Source: Paracamarosporium sp. OC-R06-R3
Taxonomy: Eukaryota > Ascomycota > Dothideomycetes > Pleosporales > Didymosphaeriaceae
Reading direction: 5' to 3'
Length of the DNA stretch: 64,000 nt
Assembly (NCBI GenBank): GCA_019828545.1
Contig: JACVRA010000328.1
Coordinates: 61,163 to 125,162 of the forward strand
Numbering within the stretch: position 1 is the stretch's first letter; every line of letters begins with the position of its first letter. The notes below the pieces were generated by a model, which was given only the letters and a program-made list of their open reading frames with translations, made no database searches and had not been told where the DNA came from. The position numbers were made by a program, and so were the translations under genes. Below, in pieces: positions 35,145 through 47,181 of this stretch.

Positions 35145-35891
35145 GCAGGGTATGCGTTCCTTTAAAGCCACTCTTGGGACTGAGGAAGTGCTGACTTGTA
35201 ATGGGATAGGTATTGGTGTTCTGGTGGCGGGCGGATGAGAATGTTGTGGTTCAAAATATGTCTTCACTGCTGTAGAAGTAGAAGGAATGGCAAACGTAGC
35301 CATTCGGGCCACCACAATTAAGAGTTCAAAAGTACTCTTAGCTCGATACAACTACAACTGTATTTGGTAGCACATGACTCTCTGATTTTCGCCGCCGCCG
35401 AAGCTTACCCTGCCACGGAACCATTAGTAGGCATTCAGCATTCGAAGTAGAAATACAAACCATCGAATTCGGAGAACCTGTTGCTTGTCCTTGATTATCT
35501 CAGTGCTTTAGGCATTTAATAAATTTTATTTTCCCATTATGAATCATCATCTGAACTCCTGACACATGCTCACTTGAATTACCTGGAAAGGCTCGGGGAT
35601 CTAGTGGTAACATGCGCCCTTGATTAAGAGGCAAGCTTATCCGAATCAGAATGTACAGAAATTTGGAAGTACAATTGAGCTACTTTTGGCAATTATAGGT
35701 GCTCCTTCGAGAAGCTCCACAAGTTCTACGTGCATTCTTGGTCGAGATCCCTGATTAGGCATACGTTCAGGTTCGTTCGTAGCAAGCTCCACCACATCCC
35801 ACTACCTCCAAAAAGTTGCAGGCAAGTTCCTCGGCTTTTGTGATCCGACACATATCTCCTTCAATAGGATATCGCAGCACGCGAGAGCACC
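35145..35891. other. Intergenic, about 750 bp, partly AT-rich
   Basis: Contains probable 3' flank of the defensin-like gene and AT-rich sequence near 35510-35545. A tRNA-like fragment near 35590-35650 was considered and rejected. Confidence 0.45.
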
Positions 35892-36431
35892 TCAGCAGAT
35901 CGGCTTATCCCAGAACAAGTCCTCGTCCAGCTCCTCCGGCCTTCCCTTCGCCAGCTTTGGCGTATTATCATCTACCTTCCTCCCGCAAATCAACGACTCC
36001 AATCCTCCGCTTTCCTGCGTACCACGTCCCGTCGTTCCACCTTTCCCTCCACGCCCACCCTTGCCACCACGGGGTGCCACTACCGGCGGTGGGCCCGTCC
36101 ACTCACCCCGCGCGGCGCGGTTCTGTCGATGCAACTGCCCACCATGCAAGTCGCCCTTGAGCTCCTCGCGATTGTCACGCTCCTCGGTCTCGTACTGGAA
36201 GGTTGACCAAGCGAAGATCTGCTGCTCCATGCCGGCGGGGGCGCGACCTTGACGGACAAGAACAGGACCATTTGCATACAGGGCATCATCGCGGTCTCCG
36301 ACGGCTGCGGTATCATGATCGAAGCGTTCGCGGCCTAGGTCGGCAAATTCGGTGGAGTTGCCGAATGTGTCATTGTGATTGTCATTTTGGACGCCATTAT
36401 CAGCGCCATTGTTGGTACCGTTGGCAGCCAT
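35892..36431 (-). CDS. Hydrophilic protein with glycine/arginine-rich segment, unknown function
   Basis: A single-exon frame of 179 residues with start context AATAATGGCT. The N-terminus is Asn/Asp-rich (MAANGTNNGADNGVQNDNHN), probably disordered. A central part has EQQIFAWSTFQYETEERDNR. A Gly/Arg/Lys-rich stretch (VVAPRGGKGGRGGKGGTTGR, about residues 120-139) resembles RNA-binding RGG-type tails. The C-terminus EELDEDLFWDKPIC is acidic and aromatic. I recognise no named family. It may bind nucleic acid; that is only a guess from the RGG-like segment. Confidence 0.6.
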   Translation of the reverse strand: MAANGTNNGADNGVQNDNHNDTFGNSTEFADLGRERFDHDTAAVGDRDDALYANGPVLVRQGRAPAGMEQQIFAWSTFQYETEERDNREELKGDLHGGQLHRQNRAARGEWTGPPPVVAPRGGKGGRGGKGGTTGRGTQESGGLESLICGRKVDDNTPKLAKGRPEELDEDLFWDKPIC

Positions 36432-36974
36432 TATTGATAAGATGGCTGTATTGATAAGTTGTTTATGGGGTGTAGATGGCGAGGTAGGACCCTATCGAGA
36501 GCTGCTGCGATCGATTGCTGGACGATATACTATGCTTGTGTGGAGGCAGCAAAGGACCGTCGTATTTCGAGAAAGCTATAGAGGTAGTGGAGGCTACGAT
36601 TGTAGCGGATCGTGCGGTTGTAGTATAGCACTATCAAAGTCGCAGACTCATGGCCGTGAAAAAAATCAGCTAGTTTCTGGGTCTTCCAAAAGTGGCAATC
36701 ACGTACGTGTGGTTGCCCCTTCCGTAAAAGGATGGGGGTTTGACCGCTCCTTGGGATTTTCTAGGCTTCTCGCTCTCCATATTCGCCTCCTGATTTCTTT
36801 ATCTAAGATTGCATGAACCTTTACATTATGTTGCCTGGCAACCTCGGCAAATCTTACTATATCGTAGATATTGAGAGACTTGAAAACCGCATACCCTAGC
36901 ACCTCAACGTACACCCATCTACAGGACCTAAACCCTCTCACTTCAGTGAACTACTTCTGGCCTGCACCAAGATG
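36432..36974. other. Intergenic, about 540 bp
   Basis: No supported feature. It is the promoter of the glycine-rich gene on its left and the 3' flank of the FAD oxidoreductase gene on its right. Confidence 0.4.
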
Positions 36975-39027
36975 TTACACTCTGCATAGCTTCCCATCTT
37001 GCGTGTACAAACCATTTCTCCCGCCTCCACTACTCCCTCTCACCTCCCACTCATCGCTCCCAACCCCCGAAATGACCCAGAACACACCCTCGGGGTCCCA
37101 CTTCTTCTTCACCTCAAGTAGTCTCTTATAATGATTCCCATAGAAAGTATCTTTCCACTCCTTGTCCTGCATATCTCCTTCATTCATGTACGCTCCTGCA
37201 CCTGGCGTGATATCCCTCCATCTCTGCATGTAAGAATCCAACCTATCGTGTCGCTTCGCTTGCTGTTCAGGAGGCTCTACGACAACACTGCCATCCCACC
37301 ACGCGTTAGTCTCGTAAGCTTGCGTGTGCATGATCGCCGTTCTAAATGCTGGAAGTATAGCATTATTGGGGTTACCAGCAACGTCGAGTGTGGGACTCAT
37401 GACTTGGCCATGGATGTCGTAGCCGCCTTCTTCGACTGTGGAGCGAATTGCAGCCTGCATTTCGGAGATGGAAGATTCGTCAGCGTAGTTAGAGCGTTGA
37501 AAAAGCCTTGAAGCTATGAGAGTGTTGCCGACCGTGTCGCCCAATGCGCGTCGTGCTATGTTAGGCTGGTCTTGCATTGTCGGAACATCTTCTGTCTGTA
37601 CCGTTGGTATCGAGACTGGAATGCCGACTTCGTTTAACCTTTGTAGGAAAGGTCTTGTAAAAGCCCGCAACTCAGCCATCGTGCGATTCGGTAGCGTCAA
37701 TGATGACGTGAAGCTGAGTCCCCTGGCACTAGAGTTCGATGCATGTCTGATGAAGTTGTAGGCAAAACCTTTATTGTCGCATAATGGTGTGGAGAAATTC
37801 AGGTACTCGTGTATACCAGCCCAGAAGGATTCATTCGACACGCCTGGTAGCCCAGGCTGGGAGACAGTTGAAAAGGAGATGCTAGTGCTGGTGATTGGTG
37901 TGAGAGGAAATGTGCGAACGACGATGGAGGTGACGATCCCAAAATTACCTTGTTGATTCATCAGCACCACGCTTGTGCAACATGAAGAGTGACATACCTC
38001 CGCCTCCTCCCCTGAAAGCCCAGTACAAATCTGGATTTGTCTCTGCATCTGCAACAACATGCCTCCCATCTGCGGTGACTGCGCTGACTTGGAGCACATG
38101 GTCCGCTGCTAGACCGTAGAAGCTTGCATACGTACTGTGGCCGGCGCCTTGGAAGTATCCACCTGCGATTGCAACGTCGGCACCTCCTGCATTCAGAATT
38201 GTCGTATTATAAAGCCTTGATGCAGCACTCAGATCAGTCGCCCTCGTACCACCGGCTAGTGCTATTGCGCGCCCAGTATACTCTTGAGTTGTATAATCAG
38301 TATAGTAGGTCAAACCCCTGAGATTGTGCACCCAGACCGAGAGTGCATTGCCGCCGATGTTGTTGCCGTTAAAATTGTGTCCAGAGTTCCTAGGAGAGCG
38401 TTATCCCGTGATCCAGAAACACTCATGTGACACGGCGGAAGTAACATACTTGATTACAAGCCTTATATTTTTGTTGCGCGCAAAGTTGACGGCCATTTGG
38501 ATATGACGCACAGTCGTGGCATTCACCACGTACACTGGAAACCCACCCTGAGTGCAGTTTGAATCAGGGTCTTTGGTAGGTACACATGTCATACCCGAAG
38601 ACCACTGCGACATAACGCTGATAGGATGATTTGCGCTAGTGTGAAGTCAACGATCTCTTCGCTCCACCTTAACGTAGTCAACTCACTGTAGAGTCATACT
38701 CTTCCAGCTACTTTGCAAAGTAGCACACCCAGCGGCATTGTATTCAGGCCCTGTATAGCACGATATTGCCAAAGGCCGAGGTTTGAGTAGGGCGCCACCA
38801 AGGGTTTCATTGAAAAGTGTCCATTCTGCATCACTGGGCCAATCATCATCATCAGGACTATACCGGCATTCCTCCTGAGCCGAGTTCTTTGAAGGATTAC
38901 CAAAGCGAACAGCAGGATACCCCACCGTTTCTAACTCCGTAAGCTGGGTGTTTTCGAACTCAAAATTGACGCCAAGCGCGGCACTCGGGAGCAGCGCGAG
39001 AACAGAGAAGACGAGCATCTTGAGCAA
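36975..39027 (-). CDS. Secreted FAD-linked oxidoreductase (VAO/berberine-bridge-like family)
   Basis: Four exons (38687-39027, 38450-38617, 37998-38389, 36975-37948) with introns of 49-69 bp give about 624 residues. The signal peptide is MLKMLVFSVLALLPSAALGV. The FAD-binding domain includes RLVIKNSGHNFNGNNIGGNA, whose His is at the usual flavin-attachment position. It also includes GGADVAIAGGYFQGAGHSTY, DPDLYWAF-like NPDLYWAFRGGGGG and GNFGIVTSIVVRTFPL. The C-terminal BBE-like tail is KRLLEVKKKWDPEGVFWVIS...DEW. Several N-x-S/T sites suggest glycosylation. Such enzymes oxidise alcohols, sugars or specialised metabolites with oxygen; substrate cannot be read from sequence. The start could also be the third residue-later ATG at 39018. 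No biosynthetic partners lie nearby. Confidence 0.9.
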
Positions 39028-40783
39028 CTAGAATTCAGATGCAATGCAAACATACTCTGAGGATGGTCATGCTTATAAGACCGCTCACATGAAGCTCAGA
39101 GGCCGAATGCGGACACCCATCCTCCATGGTCTCACACGTTGCGCATGCATAATAATTTGTAAAGCCGATGCAGGACTGCCGGGCCCTACCTCCAACTCTG
39201 CGGACGTGTTAATATATTGTCTCGTGTGATCTCGTGTGCTAACCCATCACGACGGCTATTTGCTCAATAATCCCTGTTAGGAAGCATAACCGCGCTGAAT
39301 CACTGGGAAAGCGACCCTTCACTGGATCCTGGGTCACATTGATAATGCATGAAACCGGTTATAGGAACACGAGATGCAGCCCAGTGTCGAGGTTGGACCG
39401 GGGCATTGGTGAAGGTATGTCCGCGATGAAGGAAGAAGGTGGTTTACCCCGCCGCCCACACGTGCATGACGACACGTATATTGCACATACTAAGCTGACG
39501 GTACGTATATTTCGTACAGATGATTTCCAATCTTGGGCGTATGATTTGAGCAAATTGGTAAGAATGTTTTTGTTTGTCCGCGTTTTTCCCGAACCGAAGC
39601 AACGACATGAATAGCTGACTTAACTTGATACTATCGAATTTAGTGTAAGCAGTGCTTTGAATCTATGTGGAAGTAGATACAGTGCAAACTTGAGTCTCGA
39701 CATTACTTATACAGCCTCGCTCTACTAAAATACATGGCCAATGTACACTACGTATACCATAGCTATACAATGTGGTAATATCTACATCTACTCTCTTATC
39801 CTTTGACTATTCAGTGAGTGCTCTGATGAATAAAACTCGTTTTTTCAACTTTGCCACACGCTTGACAGTCGTTGTTCATTCCTGTTTGTGAAATACACCC
39901 ATTGCTTAAAGAACCACTTTCTTATTTGGCTGATAGTTACGGCAGACAGATGCGATCATTGCTATTAATGTTCATGATATATTATGGAGCATAGTTTCTA
40001 GAATTCTGAGTATTGAGAGACGCCCCCGATACTCACCTTTCTAGACTTAGTCTGCGATGGCATATCTTGGGGCGCGGCAGCAAAGTTTGCACATTCTCAA
40101 GCCTGATACGGACAAAGCAATTAGAGCTGCTATTGTGTGCTTATGATATCTAGATAATTATTGCTTTCGCTGCTCCTTTGACTGTTGCTAGCTTCTTCGG
40201 GATTGGGATGTCAGTCGTGCTTGCTATCAAAGAGTCGTTGAAGACGACGGAATAATTAAGCGAGCAGCGAAAACATAACATACCCAGAATAAGCTTGGTA
40301 GCAGACAAACAAGCCACATAGTAGATTGTGCGACGACGTTAGATATGCCGTAGTAAGATGATGGGTGAGAATGAGCTAGGCAAGACATTGGCATAACTTA
40401 GGCATTCCATGCTAGATTTACACTTGTGGTCAGATTAACACTATTTGCATCTAATGAGACAGGCGAATCGAGTATATGTTCGAAGAGATAAGATTTTCGG
40501 GACTTGTCGCTTTCATTAACTGCTAGCTGTGCGCTATGAAATAGGTATATACCCGCGTGCGTTAAAAGACGTCTAGCAAGATGACAAGGTTTCCATTGAA
40601 GCAGACATTGGGCGCAGCTATTAGAAGTGTACTCAGCGCCACCACTACATCTTCGAGTGCTCGTTGGTGAAGGTGAAAGCTCCCTCGGACCCGTTGACTT
40701 GCTTCTCTTTGAATATTTTCTCGACCGTACCTTCCATTTCTTGCACGTCTATACCAACACTCCAACTATCCGCATCACGAGCA
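39028..40783. other. AT-rich intergenic region, 1.75 kb
   Basis: No supported gene. From about 39600 to 40560 the sequence is visibly AT-rich, with many short stop-filled frames. No terminal repeats or transposon protein remnants were recognised. Confidence 0.5.
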
Positions 40784-42210
40784 ATGTCTTCTAACAACAA
40801 AGACCTAGATGATGATCTTTATAGCGAGGATTTCCGAGATCTACAAACCGAACCTATCGTCGTATGCGATGGTCCACTCACTGCGGAAGGTGCGACTGTC
40901 AACACAACCGCCCTTGTATCGCCTTCATCGATGCTTGCCTCTCGAGCTCCAACTCCGAAGATATCCGAAGAGTACGCTAGAATTAACAAATTGCACGCTG
41001 AGAGGGCCAGTGAACAACGCGACGATGACAGGAACCGCTTGGCCGCAGAGATAAGCTGGCGGGAGCAGCAGTTCAGGCGCATGGCAGCCATGTGCGCGCA
41101 GCACATGCTTGTCCCTTTTACAAGACCGATGCCAGTCGAACTCATCTCTCAGCTCGTGGAGTACCCGGATCTACTCTTGCGATACTTCCAAAACGAAAGG
41201 AGGATCGCGACGGCAATGCAGTATTGCAAACTACAGGTCGATCAGTTCAATTACGCAACCGGGGCCGAGCGAAGCAACTACTACGCAGATGAACAGAACT
41301 TCCGACGCGAGACAATGCGAAGCAATTCCCAGCAGTACGAAACGATAGTCGAAGAGCTGTTCAAGCACATCGACGAGTGCATAATCGCCATTGGCACAGC
41401 CGAAGTTCTCGACTTGACGGATGATGAGCGACTAACTCTGTTTGACGAGACACTCATGGTTGAGATTATCGATTTGCACCCGCAGCTCCGTCACGACCAC
41501 AGAGAACTAGAATACATGGAGCAGCAAGTCGCTAGTCATCGCTTCGCAGGCAAGCCTATATACACAGGTAAGTTGAGACACCCTTTACATGGCTCTGGTT
41601 TCTCTCCAAGACTGGAATTACTTTGATTCGTAGCAATTGGCTTACTTCAAGCTAGGATATGCCCTATTCGATGACGAGGATATCGGAGGATAAAATGAAG
41701 GGCGGGCCAGAGGGAGTGGGTCCAACGGCAACGACTATGGGAATATGCTGCCTCTGACTTAAGAGATCCAGGATCAGAGGAATCTGGATCATTAGGACAC
41801 TTTTTACCCACAAAGGAAGTGAAAGGACTAGAGCTACTCAAGGTTGGCGAGCGATGGAGCACGGATGTCCGGTTGCGATGGTGGGACTGCGTCTACTCTA
41901 GGACAAGGGCGTGTCCAGGCTGTTCGAGGAATCTATTCAGGATCAACAAACGTCGCGGTCGGGTTCTAGTCCATCTTCCCGTCATCGTGTTGGTCGCTCC
42001 GTTATCGGCTGCTCTACCAATTGCCATTGTAACGTAAGTAGAGTTCTTAAATCTCCATACAACAAAAAGCCTTGTCTTCAATGCTACAGACGCTTGATCT
42101 TCGTATCCGTGGTTCTCATCCTAAAGCGCTCGTACACACATTGCCAGCTAGAGAAGGACTTAGTAAAGACAGTCGAGAACTGTATACAGCCATACAGTTG
42201 GATTGCGTAA
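40784..42210 (+). CDS. Unrecognised protein gene with unresolved or broken frame
   Basis: Exon 1 (40784-41567) gives 261 residues starting MSSNNKDLDDDLYSEDFRDL. It is acidic, with a helical core (RYFQNERRIATAMQYCKLQV; DECIIAIGTAEVLDLTDDER). A GTAAGT donor follows at 41568, with a TTCGTAG acceptor at 41633. After it the frame hits TGA at 41672 and again at 41696, although sequence after 41700 in that same frame looks coding (REWVQRQRLWEYAASDLRDP; RTRACPGCSRNLFRINKRRG). That part has a hydrophobic segment (LVHLPVIVLVAPLSAALPIA), then a further GTAAGT...CTACAG intron (about 42034-42089) and an end at 42210. A different frame between 41634 and 41690 reads QLAYFKLGYALFDDEDIGG. Either splicing is not understood or the gene is decaying. 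I know no family for it. Confidence 0.5.
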
Positions 42211-42608
42211 AAGGCATGAGCGGATAACCTTGGTGTACGAGTGTTGTGTGTCGATAAGAATCTCAGCCCCACGGCCGCCGCCGTCTCATCTCCGGCACCG
42301 ACCAATGCTAGGCCACCTTCCTGATGCAGCAATGACCGCGGTCCCTCCGCACCTTCCACAGCCAACCAGCTGCAGCACGCGTTCAAGCCCCCATTTCCGC
42401 CACACTCTGCCAAGTACGCGTCGCGCAGCTCCGCCTGTTGCGCTATCGATACTCGCTCACTATCTTCTCTCCTGCTATGGCGGGAATGGCAGCGAACACG
42501 GCCATGCCGCAAACACGACCTTTGCCGCCGACGCGCCTGGGCATCATGGAGTATAAGAGCAAGGGTCGCCCCGAGGGGTGAAGGGCAGAGCATATCGGTC
42601 TCGCGACG
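42211..42608. other. Intergenic upstream of the secreted nuclease-like gene
   Basis: 398 bp, C-rich in its second half. No gene supported. The minus-strand frame here (42084-42593) is Arg/Ser-rich and lacks domain character. Confidence 0.4.
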
Positions 42609-44498
42609 ATGGCTTCTCTCGTTCGCATCGTCGGCCTCGCGGCTTCGGTTGCCGTTTCGTCTGCGTTGACCATTGCTGAGATCAACGGCAACAAATTCCT
42701 TTCACCATACGACGGACAGACTGTCTCTAATGTCACGGGTGTTGTGACTGCGAAAGGACCTGATGGTATTTGGATTCGTTCAACCAAGCCGGATCGCGAT
42801 GCCACGACCTCGGACTCCATCTATGTTTTTGGCGCCAAGTTTGCATCGACCAACAACCTGACTGTAGGAGATGCCATCTCCATCGGCGGCAAGGTCCAGG
42901 AATACCGCTCGAGCAAGGACTACGTTTACCTGACTGAGCTCTCGAGCCCAACGCTGGAGGAGAAGCTATCGAGCGGAAACAAGGTCAAGCCTCTCATCAT
43001 AGGAAAGGATACCACCGACCCTCCTACTCAGCAGTTCAGCAGCCTTGACGGCGGAGATGTCTTCGCCGTGCCGAACAATGTTTCCCTGATTTCGGTTGCA
43101 AATCCTACTCTAGAGCCCAAGAAGTACGGCATGGACTTTTGGGAGAGTTTGTCCGGCGAGCTCGTCACTGTGAGGAAGCCCACGGCGGTCAACAAGCCCA
43201 ACAACTATGGCGATACCTGGGTGATTGGCGACTGGAAGGTCACTGGACGCAACGGTCGTGATGGCTTGACCCAGTCCGACAAGGATGCTAACCCGGAGAC
43301 CATTATCATTGGAAGCCCCCTTGATGGCACTTCCAACCCGTCCACCACCAAGCTTGGAGACGACCTGGAAGAGATTACTGGTGTTGTCAGCCAAGCCTTT
43401 GGATTCTATCGCATACTTCCTACCACCGCTATCAAGGTCAAAAAGTCCCAGAAGCCTGCGCTCCCTTCGGCTACTAAGTTGAAGTCGGACGGGAAGTGTG
43501 ATGGTATTACTTTCGGCGCGTACAACATCGAGAACCTTTCCCCTAACAGCAGCCACCTGGGCGCCATTGCAGCACACATTGTCGACTACCTCAGGTCCCC
43601 GGATTTCGTCTTTTTGCAGGAGGTTCAGGATGACAACGGTGCTACCAACGATGCCGTAGTATCCGCTAACCTCACGCTGTCTACGCTTGCTGCTGCCATT
43701 GCCGACATTGGCGGTCCGAAATACGCTTTTGCCGACGTGGATCTCGTTGACGACCAGGATGGCGGTGCTCCCGGTGGCAACATTCGCACGGCCTACTTCT
43801 ACAAGCCCTCGCTCATCCGCCTCTACAAGCCGAACCCAGGAGGCTCTCTGGATGCGAACGAGGTCTTGGCCGGTCCTACCCTCAAGTACAACCCCGGTCG
43901 TATTGACCCTGCCAATGAGGCCTGGACAGCAAGTCGCAAGCCGCTTGTTGCACAATGGGAGGTCCTTGGCAAGAAAGGCAAGAGCGAGGGTAATCTCTTC
44001 ACCGTGAACGTGCACTTTGGCTCCAAGGGTGGCAGCAGCAGTATCCAGGGCGACGCCCGGCCGCCTGTGAACGGCGGTGTAGACGACCGTCAAGCGCAGG
44101 CCGAACTAACGGCAAACTTCGTCAAGGTAAACAAGTTCCCCCTTTCCCTCTCAGAAGCAATCCCAACTAAGTCGCCACAGAGCATCTTCGCCCAGGACAA
44201 GAACGCCCACGTCATCACCGCAGGCGACTTCAACGAGTTCATCACCGTTGCCCCGCTCAAGAGCTACGTCGAGACCTCCGGGCTCAACGACCTCGATGCC
44301 GTGGCGGGCATCAAGCCCGTCGAGCGCTACACCTACCTCTTCGACATGCAGGCGCAGCAGCTCGACCACATGTTCATCTCCAACTCGCTCAAGAAGCACG
44401 CCCAGTACGAGCACATCCACATCAACACGTGGGTGGACAAGGCGGCGCAGATCAGCGACCACGACCCGAGCGTTGCGAAGCTGGATGTTTGCTCGTAG
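42609..44498 (+). CDS. Secreted endonuclease/exonuclease/phosphatase-family protein
   Basis: An open frame of 629 residues, or about 611 if the in-frame 54-bp piece 44127-44180 is an intron (GTAAAC donor, AACTAAG branch, CCACAG acceptor). The N-terminus MASLVRIVGLAASVAVSSAL is a signal peptide. An OB-fold-like N-terminal region (VSNVTGVVTAKGPDGIWIRS; VGDAISIGGKVQEYRSSKDY) resembles that of bacterial ExeM/NucH extracellular nucleases. The catalytic domain has GAYNIENL (about residue 303), FLQEVQDDNG, FTVNVHFGSK, AGDFNEF (about residue 538) and SDHDPSVA near the end, the metal and catalytic motifs of the superfamily. It may degrade external DNA or a phosphoester; which one cannot be told. Codon use favours C-ending codons, suggesting high expression. 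Confidence 0.88.
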   Translation: MASLVRIVGLAASVAVSSALTIAEINGNKFLSPYDGQTVSNVTGVVTAKGPDGIWIRSTKPDRDATTSDSIYVFGAKFASTNNLTVGDAISIGGKVQEYRSSKDYVYLTELSSPTLEEKLSSGNKVKPLIIGKDTTDPPTQQFSSLDGGDVFAVPNNVSLISVANPTLEPKKYGMDFWESLSGELVTVRKPTAVNKPNNYGDTWVIGDWKVTGRNGRDGLTQSDKDANPETIIIGSPLDGTSNPSTTKLGDDLEEITGVVSQAFGFYRILPTTAIKVKKSQKPALPSATKLKSDGKCDGITFGAYNIENLSPNSSHLGAIAAHIVDYLRSPDFVFLQEVQDDNGATNDAVVSANLTLSTLAAAIADIGGPKYAFADVDLVDDQDGGAPGGNIRTAYFYKPSLIRLYKPNPGGSLDANEVLAGPTLKYNPGRIDPANEAWTASRKPLVAQWEVLGKKGKSEGNLFTVNVHFGSKGGSSSIQGDARPPVNGGVDDRQAQAELTANFVKVNKFPLSLSEAIPTKSPQSIFAQDKNAHVITAGDFNEFITVAPLKSYVETSGLNDLDAVAGIKPVERYTYLFDMQAQQLDHMFISNSLKKHAQYEHIHINTWVDKAAQISDHDPSVAKLDVCS

Positions 44499-47181
44499 GT
44501 CTAGGGACAGAAAAAGCATAGATATTACGATAGCATGTGATACGAAAATGTATAATGTATGAAATTTGAATGAATGTACCTGGTATATTTGCCTGTGTCT
44601 TGCACTTTCCTAGTACCTATTTAGCTGCGTTCGTTATACGACCCGTGCAAACCCAAAAGCGCTGCGGGAGAAGATTGAGAGATGTACAGACAGTACATTA
44701 CCCTCACCGGTGTAGATATTAGCGATCTGAAACATTTGTCATTCACTAGTATATTCAGCGGCGTCGAAATGACATTACATCATCATTAGTATCGGGCAGC
44801 AGGTGCTTGGGGATGAGACTTCTGAGCAGTTAGGTAGTGGAACAGCATGGTGTATGGATCAGTATTTTCAATGGCAGTAAATAAATGGGAAGAGAGATCT
44901 AGCAGGAAAGGTTCCAATCCAAATAAGGTATCATGTTGAAGTCTGTTTTGATTGTTGTACGATGAAGATGTACCGCGTGCTATGTACAGTACGTTCGACG
45001 ACAATGCGCCTTCGAACTGAAGAACGTACCAAATCTAAAAGCTAAGCGACCACACTTGCGCATTGGCTAGGCACGAGGTATCCATTTTACGATCGATAGC
45101 AAGAGACTTCGCAAGAAGTGTCGATCTGACCATAGCATCCAGGGCATAACAGCGTCATCTCAAGCACACTCGGCGTGAGCAGACCGACCCTGAAAACAAC
45201 CCAAACATGCTCGATGCACAACTACCGCAAGATTATTCGCAAGATGAACACCAGGGATGGTCAGCCCAAGGATTCGGATCGGTGTGTAGATCCAAAGCGC
45301 ACACATCAGGCAGCGAAAAGCGCCGATCTGAGAGAATAGGCGTTCCGATCTCGATGCGCAGGAAGGCGGACCGGTCCATCTGAGCCTATGGCTCATTGTC
45401 CAGCCTGCCAGCAAGGCTGCATACGTGGGCTGCAGGTCAGACGCATGCTTGGACAAACGTCTAGCGGTATATAATATGTTTTATGGCTTCGCACGAGAGT
45501 TGTCAATTGAGAGCTTGCTTGCCATCACAGCAGCACTAGTCAAGGATCAGACGTTACCAGTCGATGATGTGGGGGCCTAGATCTGTGGGACGCGCTGTGC
45601 GTTGCTGTGCTGGCATCAAGAACCTCGCGTGCTGATGAGGAAGTAATGAGCTGGAGCAAAATTTACGCCCCGTTGCTTACCGGAAAATATGTAACACGGG
45701 GGTGGGTGCACTGTAGATGTATCTGGTGGCTGTTATCATGGTTCTTACATTGGAAGAGCTCGGACTGGAGTGAGATGGGCATTGATGCACCTGTTAGCAG
45801 GGACCTGTAGATGGCCAGGTGCTGTGCCCTACAGACCCCCCCTGCAGCGCGCTTACTGCATCCGTTATTGCATGCTCCGAATGATCGCTTGGGTAATGAG
45901 CTGTGAGCCATAGCTGACTGCTGCCACGATATCTAAAAGTGAGTCTAGCTGTCCAGAGGCTTACAGATAGCCTGGTACAGCCTCCGGTGTCGCATCCGTG
46001 TCTGCATCCGCGTCCGACTGCGGCTGCGACAGCAAGCACGGAGCCGTGTTGGACAGCCGCAGTTCCACGTGTAGACAGGCTCCCGGTACGCCGTGACCCG
46101 GGTTCTGCGTTGCGCGGCGTGTATGAAGCATGGCACACGCAATGCCACGGTCGGTCTTGGGCAGGATCTGCGGACGAGCGCGCGCATCCCCCCGTGTCAG
46201 CGCGCGGCATTCCTACGGGCGAATTGCAGCAGGGCCGCGTTCCATTTACCCGACGCACATCGGCTGGTGTAGACTGTAAGCAGCTTTGCGACACGGGCGC
46301 GCGGAGAGAGAGCGAACGAGAGGAGCGGAGGGCGGGGCGTCTGGGGGCTAGGGGCAGCCAAGGTGGATAGATTGCCCGCCCCGCGATCCTGGTGTGGGGA
46401 AAACCGTCGCCCAGTGTCGCTCGACGTCGCATGCAGCTCAACACCACAAGAACATCGTGAAATGCTGTGCGCACCCAGAGGCCCGCCGCGTGGCCCCCTT
46501 TCGTGCGGCTGCTGGGCAAAGCTTCGTCGCCCGCATGGATGCAAGCCGCCCCAAGCACTGCTGCGTGATCCTGACATGGCTGGCGGGCGCTGCTGCCAAG
46601 GGCTTGGGTGGCGTCGTTGAGCGTCGACGAGATAACGCCCAGCAGCGAACCCGACGCCAGCCCGTCTGTTCTGGAACATCTGACCTGCCCAAAGGAAGCG
46701 CTTGGCCCGGCTGCTCGAGCTCGTCACATCCAGCGAGAGAGTGCTGCCTGGGCGAGCGAGGGATGTCGACGTGCAACGTGGGCGTGGAGATAGGGTGAAT
46801 GTGGTGGTACATGAGTGTTTGTGTGCGGTCCAGCGCTGTCCAGTGCGGTCCGTTTGGCCTGTCGTGCTCCGCGGATGCCCTCTGTTGCACAGCTTCCCTA
46901 GCCGTGTCTTGTCTTCTCTTGGTGTCCCAGGGTGCATCGGGCCTGGCAGTGTGCTCCCCCATTCCGGTTCGCCATGGCAGCCACTCAGCCAAGCAGCGAA
47001 TTGCGACCAGACGCTCGTCCCTTCCAACCGTCCCCATGGGGTGCTGCCGCTAAACAATCCCGGCTCGTTTTCCACTGTTGCTGCAGCCCACCAGGTCACT
47101 GTGGGCAGTATAATATCCCGCCCTTCCTCCCTCGGTGACCATCTTGACAGCTGTCATTCGTGTTCCAGCGACACCATCAAC
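44499..47181. other. Intergenic region of 2.7 kb
   Basis: I see no supported gene. The part from about 45900 to 47150 is GC-rich, with long Arg/Ser/Pro-rich frames on both strands (for example 46197-47099 minus) that lack domains. It probably includes the promoter and leader of the permease gene. Confidence 0.5.

Noticed and set aside
35590..35656. tRNA-like stretch (GATCTAGTGGTAACATGCGC)
   Set aside because: It resembles a D-arm/A box, but no matching B box, T-arm or acceptor stem follows. At most a decayed tRNA or SINE remnant.
36975..39027. Secondary-metabolite cluster around the FAD oxidoreductase
   Set aside because: No synthase, P450 or cluster regulator lies near; neighbours are unrelated.
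43110..44093. Minus-strand frame of 327 codons
   Set aside because: Antisense of the secreted nuclease-like gene, a by-product of its C-ending codons.
46197..47099. Minus-strand frame of 300 codons
   Set aside because: GC-rich upstream sequence of the permease; Arg/Ser/Thr-rich without any motif, and overlapped by other long frames.
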